Shown: piece by piece, positions 13,401 through 25,322 of the stretch | How the letters are laid out: each line of letters starts with the position of its first letter | Numbering within the stretch: the stretch's first letter is position 1 | Origin: Monosporascus cannonballus | Taxonomy: Eukaryota > Ascomycota > Sordariomycetes > Xylariales | Direction: 5' to 3' | NCBI GenBank assembly: GCA_004154925.1 | Contig: QJNS01000072.1 | Coordinates: forward strand, 119,703 to 183,702 | Length of the DNA stretch: 64,000 bases | The notes under the pieces: generated by a model | What the model was told of the DNA's origin: nothing | Database searches by the model: none | What the model saw: only the letters and a program-made list of their open reading frames with translations | Position numbers and translations under genes: made by a program

Positions 13401-13566
13401 CAAGCAGTTGATTTACGGCTTTAGTGTATGATGCGACAGGCTGCGCCCCAAGGCTATATATATAGGCGACACCGGTTCCCAAGTAAATAAATAAATTTCT
13501 TAGTAAATATGACGTACCTGGTGATAGAGAGTTGCTGAGGACAACGTTGATATCACCGTCCGCCAT
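10439..13566 (-). CDS. KAP95: Importin subunit beta-1 (karyopherin beta Kap95)
   Basis: Importin beta carries classical-NLS cargo, bound through importin alpha, across the nuclear pore and releases it on Ran-GTP. I assemble seven exons on the minus strand: 13518-13566, 13305-13363, 12415-13221, 11184-12353, 10837-11080, 10680-10788 and 10439-10628. All introns are GT-AG, 48-154 bp long. The exons sum to 2628 bp, 875 aa plus stop, which matches the family's length of about 860-880. The start MADGDINVVLSNSLSPD and the next exon's AEQQLTQAAETNF are typical of the importin-beta N-terminal domain. HEAT-repeat helices run through the whole protein. Other family blocks are MRPFYNFARVATNEVVPTLL and, near the end, LLNLIANDMNRSEPLMRS and ETARWAREQVKRQ. 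Phases agree at every junction. The upstream side is a normal AT- and CT-rich leader. Identity is secure; exon edges were read by eye. Confidence 0.92.
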
Positions 13567-15869
13567 GCTGTCTGAAATGTTGCAAGCTTTGTCCGTTGAA
13601 ATTAGGGCGTATCCAGTACGGATTGTGGTGCTGCTGGTGGTTTTTGCAAGGTGGGAGGTGGTATTGATGATCTATATCGTCGTAGTGGGTTAGGAAGGGG
13701 GGGGTAAGGTTTGTTGTTGTTTTTATTTGATGATAGCGGTAATCAAACCAGACCGATCGTCAAGAAAAGAGCTTAAAAGGGATCGGTGACAAGTCCTTGA
13801 ATAAATGAGAGGACGAAGAAAGTTGAAGATTATTCTTGACCGCCCTAGGATTATAGCGATCCAATGTCATAAAAAGGCAGGGTCCAAGACACTTGAGAAG
13901 GAGAAAACGTTTGCCTGGGTTCTGAAAAATGAAGTTGGAAGGGTTCGGAAAGGGGATGAATGGTGCAGAACTGTGAGGTCTGATTACTTACCAGCCGCCC
14001 GCCCTGTACGTACCTCCACTTTACCTAGTACATATACTATATACTACTAGGTAGACAATGTATGTACCACATGCAAATGCGGCTTCGTCCATTTAATTGG
14101 AGGGGGTTTCGAGAGTCAGGTTATGTTCTTACTGTATATATATGTGCCTAACTCTAGTGGAATGCCGCCTTCTCCCCTCTCTCTGAAGGTTACCTACCCA
14201 GTACATCCTTGGCCGTTGTCCAGTAAACTTATCGAGTATTCTACCCTACCAGCCCTATGTACCTACCAAAATGCTGTTTTCTTCTTGACCTTACTTAGGT
14301 AAACCTGAAAAACGCAAGGTACTATGTAAGGTCATATTCGCACTCCAACACGGATGTGTAGGGTACCCTACCCTGTCATGTCCTCCGAATATATATGCCT
14401 TTTATATCTACATGGGTAGGCATGAATGGATAATTATATATTTGGACTTTTGCAACTGTGTCCAGTATAGGCCAGACCTACATACTTTTTTTCCTCTCCA
14501 CCTTACTAGGTATGATCTCGTCCGTGTTTTCTTGCTTGTATCTGGCCCGGTAGCACCTTGAATTGCCGTGGCTCGCTTGCTACCCGGTGGACTCTATTTA
14601 TGACGAGTATATGGACGCGGTCTTGCCTTTGCTAACTATTACCTGATGCACTATAATTTGCGGCTGTGACTGAATGGGGGTTCCGCATGATTGTGTCTGA
14701 CCTATTCCATCTTTTATATACGACTATCTACCTACATACCAATCACATATGTCATGTTCCTCCTACCTGCTTCACCAGAAGTATTAAGGGCGGGGTTGCC
14801 GCTCTGGGTCCATACTCGATACTACTGAAATATCCAGCGATGCATATAACCAAGGGATTCCAACGATCCTGGCCATAGTTATGCATCTTTACGCACACAT
14901 ATAATGGGGATTTTAACTTAATTCCCACCGCAAAGTCATAGGCGCAACTCGTTGCCGGGGCCGTTGTTGACGAGTCCAGCTTCTGTAGACAGACCCTGGA
15001 CAACACGCCTACGCATCTTACATCACTATAAGTGCTCATCTTACTATGTATATACATAACATCGACACCTTCGAAGCGTACCAATGTACGTCAGGAGCCT
15101 ACTCAGACAGCTTGTTAATTAGTCCACCATAGTTTTTACATATCAATATCAACCTCATGGAAGCGGCAGTGTCAGGCAAAAAATGCTCTTGTTTGCGGAA
15201 GCTTCGTTTCGACTGGAATGTCGTCGGCCATCATCAACCCCCTCCGACGATCCCGACTAACCTGAGCCAGTAGTTGCGAGGTAGAGCGAAAACCCCCACG
15301 TGTATCTACTTGTGTATGTAGCACCTTACTGAGCGAGCTCCGTCACAGCGCCGAGTAGGGGAGCTCTCCCTTCTATCAGAGGTTGAAAACATCCAATCAT
15401 TGCGAGGGACGCGAAGAACCCCGCCATTCCGGCCGAGTCAGAGATTTTATTCGCACGTGACCGCCTCCATCTCCATGCCCCGCACTTATGCGGAGCTGGA
15501 GGCACTTACCTTCCTCGAGTCGAAAGCATCCTCATGTCGTTTCACGCTTACATACATATTGCTTAGATTTACTGGAATTATTATATAACTGAGTTACCAG
15601 CTGCTATGGGTTGTTTTCCAGCTGGCGATGATCTGCCTCCTCCAAAATATCACCTGTATCCGATCTAGGAAGGCATCAAAGATCTTTCTGATGATGTCTC
15701 TTAAATAAACATATGATTCTTCGTGGGACTGATTTATTGCTTAAGTACGTAGAAATGCTGACAGTGACTAACGCTTTCCCCCTTATTTTTGATTACCATA
15801 AAGTGCCTTGAGCCTCATCGAGCCGAATAACCGGGAGTGACCTGCAACATATGCGCCAACCTACAAGGC
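13567..15869. other. Intergenic region upstream of KAP95
   Basis: This holds the KAP95 promoter side and 2.3 kb of non-coding sequence. Many short TACCTA/TAGGTA motifs and AT-rich patches occur (for example 14030-14500 and 15560-15800). No frame longer than about 110 codons is open, and none resembles a known protein. I see no tRNA-like B box. Confidence 0.45.
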
Positions 15870-18034
<2,165 letters not shown>

Positions 18035-19912
18035 TTACCAAGTAAAGCTCTCCTCTTCGAAGCTAACCACGGTACCGAAATCTTGACACTCTCGTACCGC
18101 AGCCCGTACGTCATCGGCAAGGGCACCAGGGCCACATACCGTGACACACATCGCGCCAATTTGTTCTTCGACCTCCTTCTTCAGGAGTGTAGAAACGTTG
18201 GGCCGGCCAGGGAACATCTGGACCGTACTGGAAGGTGAGTGGATTTCCTTCGCGTTCTTTGGCCGGGTGATGAACAACCGGACATTGAGAATATCTCTCC
18301 GATTGGGCATACGCAGGATCTCGTCCATCCACGGCCGTACCCATTGCAACGCCTCGGTATCACGCATAATCCATACGAGCGTTATACGCCTTGTGGCAAC
18401 AGTACCGTCGTTGAAGCCCTCGATGAGTGGTTTTAGGTGCGAGATCTGATGGGTGATGCCGGTTGCGCCCGCGAAGAGCACGACGTGGCCGTACGAATCA
18501 AGTGAGTGGTGTCCGGCATAAGGACCTTCCATTGCGGCGCGCACCCGGATGGACTGTGCCCCTCCCGCGGAGGCCTTGTTGTACAGCTTCCTCGTAAAGC
18601 CGGAATGCGCACCGATGATGAAAGAACATGCCGTCGTCCCCCTCTTAATATCGGCTACGGTGTAGCTCTTCTCCATAACTGCATTTTTGTCCACATCAGG
18701 CATATGTTCCACCCAAGCAACAGAGAATGGATGGCACTCCCAGGGGCTGATACCCATGAAGCGTAAATAAGCGTGCGTTCCCGGCTCGATCTCAACGTGT
18801 CTCGGCAGATACATAGTGACGCGGCAACTATCACCGGGCATAGGCTCGATGACTGCTTCGGTGAAGCCCCTAGACGACCAGTTGTTGTAGGCGAGTTGGA
18901 ACATGCGGGCGAGTCGATCTGTGAACCAAAGCACGAAGATCGCCATGATCATCGGGAGCTGCGGCAGGATACCCACATGCGCCGTGACGCAGTGGACCCA
19001 AGTCATAGCAAAGACAACGAAGGCTAGAATGATGTGGACGTTGAGGAACGTCTCGTAGAAGGCGTGTCGGAGCGGCGAGACCGAGAGGAAGAGGAGGATA
19101 GTCAGGGCAACGGTGCCGATAAAACCGGAGGCAACAAAGGATTCATGGATCAGCTTATGGCTCATGCGATCCCAGCCGTGAGCGGCCACGTCGACATACA
19201 TCCAAGAACCGGTATGAATAATCGCTTCAATCACGACGATACGACCTAGCCACCGGTGTATTAAGTTGTATGTGTCGAAGCTAACTTTCAGCATGACAAT
19301 GAGAGGGTTATTTCGACCGGCGAGTATGATGAGCGGTACCATATTGATGGCAGCCAGGGTACCAGATCGACCTCGAATCTCAGCTGCGAGAGCAAAATGG
19401 TTCTCCTGATCCCAGTCGACAATCAGCGAATAGACCAAGTTGCTGATCAGGTACAAGGCAAGGATGACGAAGTGGAGCCGCGAGGGTAGAGTGCCGATGC
19501 TGATGGCCTTCGATAGCTGGATTTCCCGGTTATGGCGCTTCCTCCACAGAGGAGCATAGATAAGATGCTTCTTCAAGGACGGCATCCAGCCCCATTGCGA
19601 CTTCCTCCAATACCCCTGCCGCTCGGGCGGTGCCGACATGGCCGAGACTTGTCGGAGCTTACTCCATACGATCTCGCCAAGACGGATTGAAAGAACGATG
19701 AGCCCCATGATACCCAGAGTCCAATATAACATGTCCTTGAAGAGCATGTTCATGGGCTGGTTAACGCCATTGAGGGCGGTGGAGAAAGGGGCAATGGTCG
19801 CGTTGGGTGCATCTTCTTCGGTTCCGGTGCCGGCACCCGAGTCCCGGAGAGCGAGTGTCGGGGTCGGTTCGAACGGCCCGAGTGTAGCGAGCCGGCGCTG
19901 CAGTAAAGACAT
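18035..19912 (-). CDS. Ferric-chelate reductase, transmembrane, FAD/NADPH type
   Basis: Family members move electrons from cytosolic NADPH through FAD and two b-type hemes to reduce Fe(III) or Cu(II) outside the cell before uptake. One uninterrupted frame of 625 aa starts at the ATG at 19912. A first membrane segment lies near residues 60-83. The ferric-reductase core (about 145-335) has several helices with two heme pairs: His219/His233 and His293/His307, each spaced 14 apart as in the family. The FAD motif is HPFSVA (394-399). The NAD(P)H side shows EGPYAG (462-467), AGATGI (481-486, slightly off the usual GG(S/T)GI) and CGPGALADDV (593-602). It ends FEEESFTW, the usual aromatic C-terminus. 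There is no clear cleavable signal peptide. Upstream I did not see a clear GATA-type iron-repressor site. A metalloreductase is certain; the substrate and subgroup are not. Confidence 0.93.
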   Translation of the reverse strand: MSLLQRRLATLGPFEPTPTLALRDSGAGTGTEEDAPNATIAPFSTALNGVNQPMNMLFKDMLYWTLGIMGLIVLSIRLGEIVWSKLRQVSAMSAPPERQGYWRKSQWGWMPSLKKHLIYAPLWRKRHNREIQLSKAISIGTLPSRLHFVILALYLISNLVYSLIVDWDQENHFALAAEIRGRSGTLAAINMVPLIILAGRNNPLIVMLKVSFDTYNLIHRWLGRIVVIEAIIHTGSWMYVDVAAHGWDRMSHKLIHESFVASGFIGTVALTILLFLSVSPLRHAFYETFLNVHIILAFVVFAMTWVHCVTAHVGILPQLPMIMAIFVLWFTDRLARMFQLAYNNWSSRGFTEAVIEPMPGDSCRVTMYLPRHVEIEPGTHAYLRFMGISPWECHPFSVAWVEHMPDVDKNAVMEKSYTVADIKRGTTACSFIIGAHSGFTRKLYNKASAGGAQSIRVRAAMEGPYAGHHSLDSYGHVVLFAGATGITHQISHLKPLIEGFNDGTVATRRITLVWIMRDTEALQWVRPWMDEILRMPNRRDILNVRLFITRPKNAKEIHSPSSTVQMFPGRPNVSTLLKKEVEEQIGAMCVTVCGPGALADDVRAAVRECQDFGTVVSFEEESFTW

Positions 19913-21736
19913 TTTGCTGTGTGTAGTTCGTCTGATGGATGGTCGCTCTTGGCGATGTCTTGATCAAGTTTGAAAAGAGAAGGGAGCCTGAGACCAGGAA
20001 AGCCGAGATACTAAGGGAAATCTATAGTGAAACCTTGTTCTTTCGCCAGGAATCCAGGACTGTCGTGGGCAAAGAACAAGTATTGGTTCAAGGCTCGGAT
20101 CATAAATGCATTGTCGGAAGGCAACAAAGGCGTTCAGATAGGGTACAATGACGACTCCTTTGTCCGTCCAGGTGGGCAGTGTTGATATGGTTCAGACAGT
20201 GTCTGGAGTTCTTGGTTCCGGAAGGGATAAAGGAAGGAATAGGCCTAGACCTGCCGATGTCAGAAATGATAGGCGGAGGGCGAGAAGCTATCCAGAATTC
20301 CCTGTCCTTTGGGCTCTTCTTTTGGTTCGGAAGTTCTGGCCGAATACCTAGTGAAGGGTAAATTGTTCCAAACACGGAAAATGTGGGGTGGGAATGGTGT
20401 GTTGATTGATCGATTCGAGAATATCGTGAAGGGTGCTCGGTAGACGATCCGGAGTGGTGTAGTCGTTGACGGATTGCAGATCCTGTTTTTCGGCACAGGC
20501 GTTCCAATTGAGAGAATGTGGTAAGGAGGTCGGCGGAATTCTAATGTATGCGCTGATAACGTATGCGATGCGTCCTTACATGTGGCAATGAATTGTACCC
20601 GGTCGATGGGAATGAACGAATGAATGGGGTGGGTGAATGAATGAATGAATGAGCGAGTGAATGAATGAGGTGAGAGATTCTGCCCAGACTAACACGAGTT
20701 CCTTGAATGAAATGTTGATGGGAAGTGATTCAAAGAGAGTGCCCAGGCTTGTAAACGGAAGAGGAAATAGTGCAATCAAGCTGCAAATTGGGATTTTCTC
20801 CGAGGGACAACGAGAATGTACCTTCTAGTAGCGTTTACTTGATTAGGAACCGCCAGTGAACGATGTGACAGAATACATAAACAGAGAGCACCCAAATTTT
20901 GAGGGCAAAGAGGACGAAGATCAAAAGAACACGAGGATTGCCATCAACCAAAAACAGAATAAACGAGTGACTGGTCAGAGAGCGAGGGCGATGCCCCGTA
21001 TAGATATGATTGCTCCCTTTCGTTTGTTCGTATGTTTTCGCCGCTTCCCGATGTTCTACTTGAGCTACCCCTTGTGAAGTGGCGCAGGGCCCCCTTGCTC
21101 TCTAGAGCCTGTTCATGACCTGACACCACTGGGTGTCCTAACACGATGGGATGATGGGAAAGGTGCAGAAGACAATTGATATATGAGGCCAAGGCCAACC
21201 AAGCTCAGCTACGGAGATCATGAATCGCCGTCCAGTAGCCTACCATTTCAGGAGCAACACGGATAGCCGGCGCTTCATTGGCCTAACATTACCAGGCGGA
21301 CTTGGTCGTCAGGTTCCCTTCTCGGCAACGGGAGATTTCAGGGCAAAGTGCGTAGCCAGACTTGATTGGTGTGGAGTTCCTAGCTACCATCTCAGGCTGA
21401 CCCGGCTTCATGGCAAGCGCCGGTCCTGGCTGGTCTATTTTCAGGCGGGTCCCCTCTTCAGGAGTTCTTTCCAAAAATGGTCAAGCTCCCTGTTGTTTTC
21501 CGAGAAACACGTGCGAAAGTGTACAAGTTGTTTCGTACCTGCCCTCTTAAGCCATGTGCCTTCCATACGGCTATCTTAGTTCTCTGTTGCTGTACGGATT
21601 TTCTAATACGTAGTTTTAACTGCCTAGTACGTATATTAGCCTCGTAAACGTTGTAAGCACGCCTCAATCACCCGAAGTACGGCAGATTCGCCTAGCGAAG
21701 GTGGCCCGCACCGTTAACTTCTAGAACCTATCTACT
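19913..21736. other. Intergenic region upstream of the ferric reductase
   Basis: This contains the promoter side of the reductase gene. A degenerate GAAT/TGAA tetranucleotide microsatellite lies at about 20610-20668. The remaining short open frames conflict with one another and match no family I know. Confidence 0.45.
20610..20668. repeat. Tetranucleotide microsatellite (GAAT/TGAA)
   Basis: Imperfect tandem TGAA units, interrupted by GGGG and GCGA variants, run for about 60 bp. Confidence 0.75.
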
Positions 21737-21952
21737 TACTATGGTATCAGGCAAAAGTTTTCGCATACCGTCAGGTAGCAGTGGATCACGCTAGTAGCCG
21801 CGCCATACAAATGAGGTATAGCTTTTCCATGCGTTAACCGCAAGCACTTAACAAGAATCGCAGTACACTAATCCAAGGTAGGTTATTACTAGGCGGGGCT
21901 CACCATCCACATACCTGAGCCTATGCGAAAACTTGCCCATAATACCATAGTA
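21737..21952. mobile_element. MITE-like element with ~40-bp terminal inverted repeats
   Basis: The left end (21737-21778) and right end (21913-21952) are imperfect reverse complements: both carry TACTATGGTAT, a GGCAA(AA)G block, TTTTCGCATA and TCAGGTA. The element is 216 bp counting the terminal TA dinucleotides. These would be the TA target duplication expected of Tc1/mariner-type elements. The roughly 130-bp interior shows no coding sequence. This fits a non-autonomous miniature inverted-repeat element mobilised in trans; the superfamily call rests only on the TA borders. Confidence 0.7.
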
Positions 21953-24900
21953 GATATTAATTCCAGAAGCTGAGATAAAGGTACGGCGGCTTCGCCTGCC
22001 TTAACCCCATCTACACACCTATGTGCTATATAACAAGCGTGTTTTAAATAAATGTCTTGTGGCTATTACATTCAGGTGAAATTCATCCTGATTGCTGTTC
22101 CAAGAGTCCTTATTCTTTGTTACCTTCATCCGCCAGCTCCTTGTCCGTAAGAGCACAACTGTAGTCTCATGACTTTCCGACTGTCTGGCGAATCCCGTTT
22201 CTTACCTCACCATGTCCTCCACAATCCAAGCATTAACGACCCTGAAGCCTTCCGTCGCCCTTCGACTTGGTTAGGGACCCCTTAAACTAACCGTCGTTAT
22301 TCGACTCACTCACAGCGTATTCATCATCATCGATACCAACGTTCTGTTGCGGCTTTCCTCGGCCAGTACTCGGCCAGACTCACCACGTTCCATGTCCAGT
22401 CCGGTTTGGTGCTCCCGTTACAGGACTTAATTAGTGCCCCGTAAAAAATATGTTGGTCGAAGGGCCAGAAGATGCGGATTGAGGGGTATGTTGATGTCTC
22501 CTGCCTTGGCTTTCGCCCACTGTCAGGGACTTATCCATGGCTGCCCGTGTGGGGAGCGTAAGGTGACAGCCTCGGCCCGCGTAATATTTTCGTTTCCAAC
22601 TTCCAGCATGTCCGCGCCATGATGACCCCCGAAGCCCCCAGATTGGTTGAAGTTGAACTAGTACACGTTCAAATAAGTGGTACATTCGAATCGCGCTGTC
22701 ACTTATTATTAGTCTGTAGAAAACTGAATCCATTGGTAAAGTATAGAGTTCTAACGCCTAACCAATAGTCTCCCGTCATGCTGTCCCAATTATTAAACGT
22801 CGGGCATGTCACCTCACCCAACCAAATTTTTAGTCCATGCCTTGTATCTTCTCAACTATGCCAGATATCACCTCCAGAAGCCACTTCAGCTCAGGGATCA
22901 TCGATGCATCTCAACGTCACGATCTTCCCGGCCTGGCGAAGACGGGTATTTAGCATGGCGCATATCTGTTAAACAGCCCTACGTATATAATATAATATAG
23001 CATCTATATCATATTACACTATCATAGAGCAATATAACATAATCCTGTTATGAGACTCGGCCGAGTTATAACATACTTTATGTTTTTGATTGGCTTAGAT
23101 GTGATCGGACGAACATGATCTGCTCGGATGTATTCCGACTTGGACAAATATATTGTGGGCCAATGCAGCCGAGCCTCCTACCGAATCCAGACAGGCACGC
23201 CCTCGCTACGAGCTCAAAACGTCTTGTACGGGGGCCAGCCATGACCACACACAGGCTTGGGTAGACTTAATACCTGTCAAAGGATCTCACTGTTGATTCG
23301 AGGTAACATGCAGGGCCAATGGAAAGCTGGACTTTATCCGCGCTTGCGACTAATCTGCTAATCATACTGAAATGTCCGCGCGAGCCCAGTTTCTTCCTCA
23401 ACATGCAATTTCTACTACGAAAAGATGGTGACCCGCTCGTCAATTCGACGGGCCCGTCCACCAGGTGCAGCTCTGAAATTGCGGGAGCGGCCAAGATAGC
23501 GTCACCTACAGCAACACCCTGGTATTACTGTATGATTGTAACCCATCCAGATCTGTTTCCATTAATTTATGTATCCTCCTCCCTACCCTCCTGGCAAACT
23601 CGCACCAAAATCTAGTAGACATATACAAAAGACAACGTGCCATAATCATGCCACGAGCTCTGCAAATACCAGGGCCCACATACAATAAAACCGGGGGACA
23701 CTGCCCTAGATTGGATCAGATGAGGTTGCTTAGGATTGCATCTCCTGAAACTTCCCTGCAGCCTACTGCCAGGGGCCCCATGGATACAACGAAAGATCCT
23801 TCCAAGCGCATAGCCACGAAGACTATACTACATAGAGAACAGAGCCGCCAACGTCGCTTGTTCGGCAGGAGTGCACTCTCGTTTATTAATTGACATCTTT
23901 CTCGTTTACCCATCCTGTAGCATCAACCAATGATTATCGTCCGATCAGTCATGCTTCCAAGACGGTAGCTGTTGCCGTTAGCCCGTGGAGCTATGGAGCT
24001 CGAAGCGAACCCACACCCTTAGGAGCCGGGCTTTTGGTAACAATTTGTACTCCGTGCTGCGGAATCTGGCCATCATCAGATGGAGAAGTGAAAACTATTG
24101 AGACCGAGCCTGCTTTTAAATCACAAGGCATCCTCGCTTATGCACTTGCGTAGGCCGTCTCATCCGTTTTCCAGTCTGTCATTCCTCCGGACTCTACATC
24201 GGGCCCGTAAGCGCGGCTAGCCCTCAATCTGATATCAGTATCATAAAGCTATTATTTCGAGTCCGAGATTTCCTTCCGGCTGTGGTAGCCGTCGACAATC
24301 CCCGGCTGGTGTAGAGATGCTTCTGGGAACAATCGTGTCGAGCACGGAAGGATAATCCCCCTAGCGTAATTCCCTAGTTATATATCATAGCCCGACTGTA
24401 GCAACAGCTATGCTATGAGACGAAAAGGGCCTGCCACTCAACGCAATGGAAATGGTACATAACAAGAGCAAAACACAATAGAAATACCTTTCCATATTCC
24501 TCGCCCTATGCTACCCTGTTTTTGCCGAAAGGTCTAGGCCTATATATTCATCAAAGGCAAGCTACCGCGCTCCTGTCGGAATGAAACCATATAGAGCTAA
24601 AGACTGGGTATTCAAGTACTTCATAACTCTATATAATTAAGATTAAACTCTACTGTAGGGCTGTATTAAGCGTTCTGCCTTCAACTTGTGCTTGACGCCA
24701 GATCGTAGGATTAATATAGGTTCTTTGGTTTTAACTACCCTATCCAAGGTTGTCAAAAGTGGCATAGAAACTGCTGAGGAAAAGAACGGATTATACTACG
24801 GCCGCAACAGCTCTATTGTATACCCAGTATCTGAAGGCTCACTTCATGAAGGATACCAGTAAATGTTGGTATAACTAGCCTTAAGTAATTATGGCGTCCC

Positions 24901-25322
24901 TGTTTTACCATAAAATTGCGACGGTTAAATTTATTGGCCCCGTTAATGTCATACATCGCTAGCCAAATCGAAGAGAAGTGGGCCCTTCATCCCCATAACG
25001 AGTTGTTCAGGCCGACGAAGCTACCACTCCTTCGGGACATATCCATTCCACATCACCATACTTCCTGATTATTAACCTCAGATAACGCAATAATGCAGCT
25101 GGAAGCGTTCATCTGCTGGTGAAGAAGCTGCAGACAACAGTTGGCCTCATTCGGTAGCAGCAGGCGCTAACCCAGATCTCCAGAAGGCCTTTGCATCAAG
25201 CATGGCCTTCAGGTTGCTACCCGAGAACGTCTCACGGAACGGCTAGGACAGTGATCAATGGCCGTCCAGTGGTTCTGTCCTGCAGCCTATTTTATCTTCG
25301 GACGTTGTGATTCAATTCAACG
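21953..25322. other. Gene-free stretch upstream of APC5
   Basis: About 3.4 kb with no gene I can support. The longest frames (21220-21579 just to the left, 23319-23615 and 23890-24153) match nothing I recognise. I looked specifically for an HMG box, an alpha box, an APN2 endonuclease and COX13, because this is a MAT-linked neighbourhood, and saw none. An interrupted palindrome sits at 23046-23073. Composition drifts AT-rich around 22980-23050 and 24350-24900. Confidence 0.45.
23046..23073. repeat. 28-bp interrupted palindrome centred on ACTCGGCCGAGT
   Basis: A perfect 12-bp palindrome (23055-23066) is flanked by TGTTAT on the left and ATAACA on the right, so the arms continue with a small bulge. 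TGTTAT...ATAACA ends resemble LTR termini, so this could be a remnant of a retroelement end, but no target duplication is visible. Confidence 0.55.
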
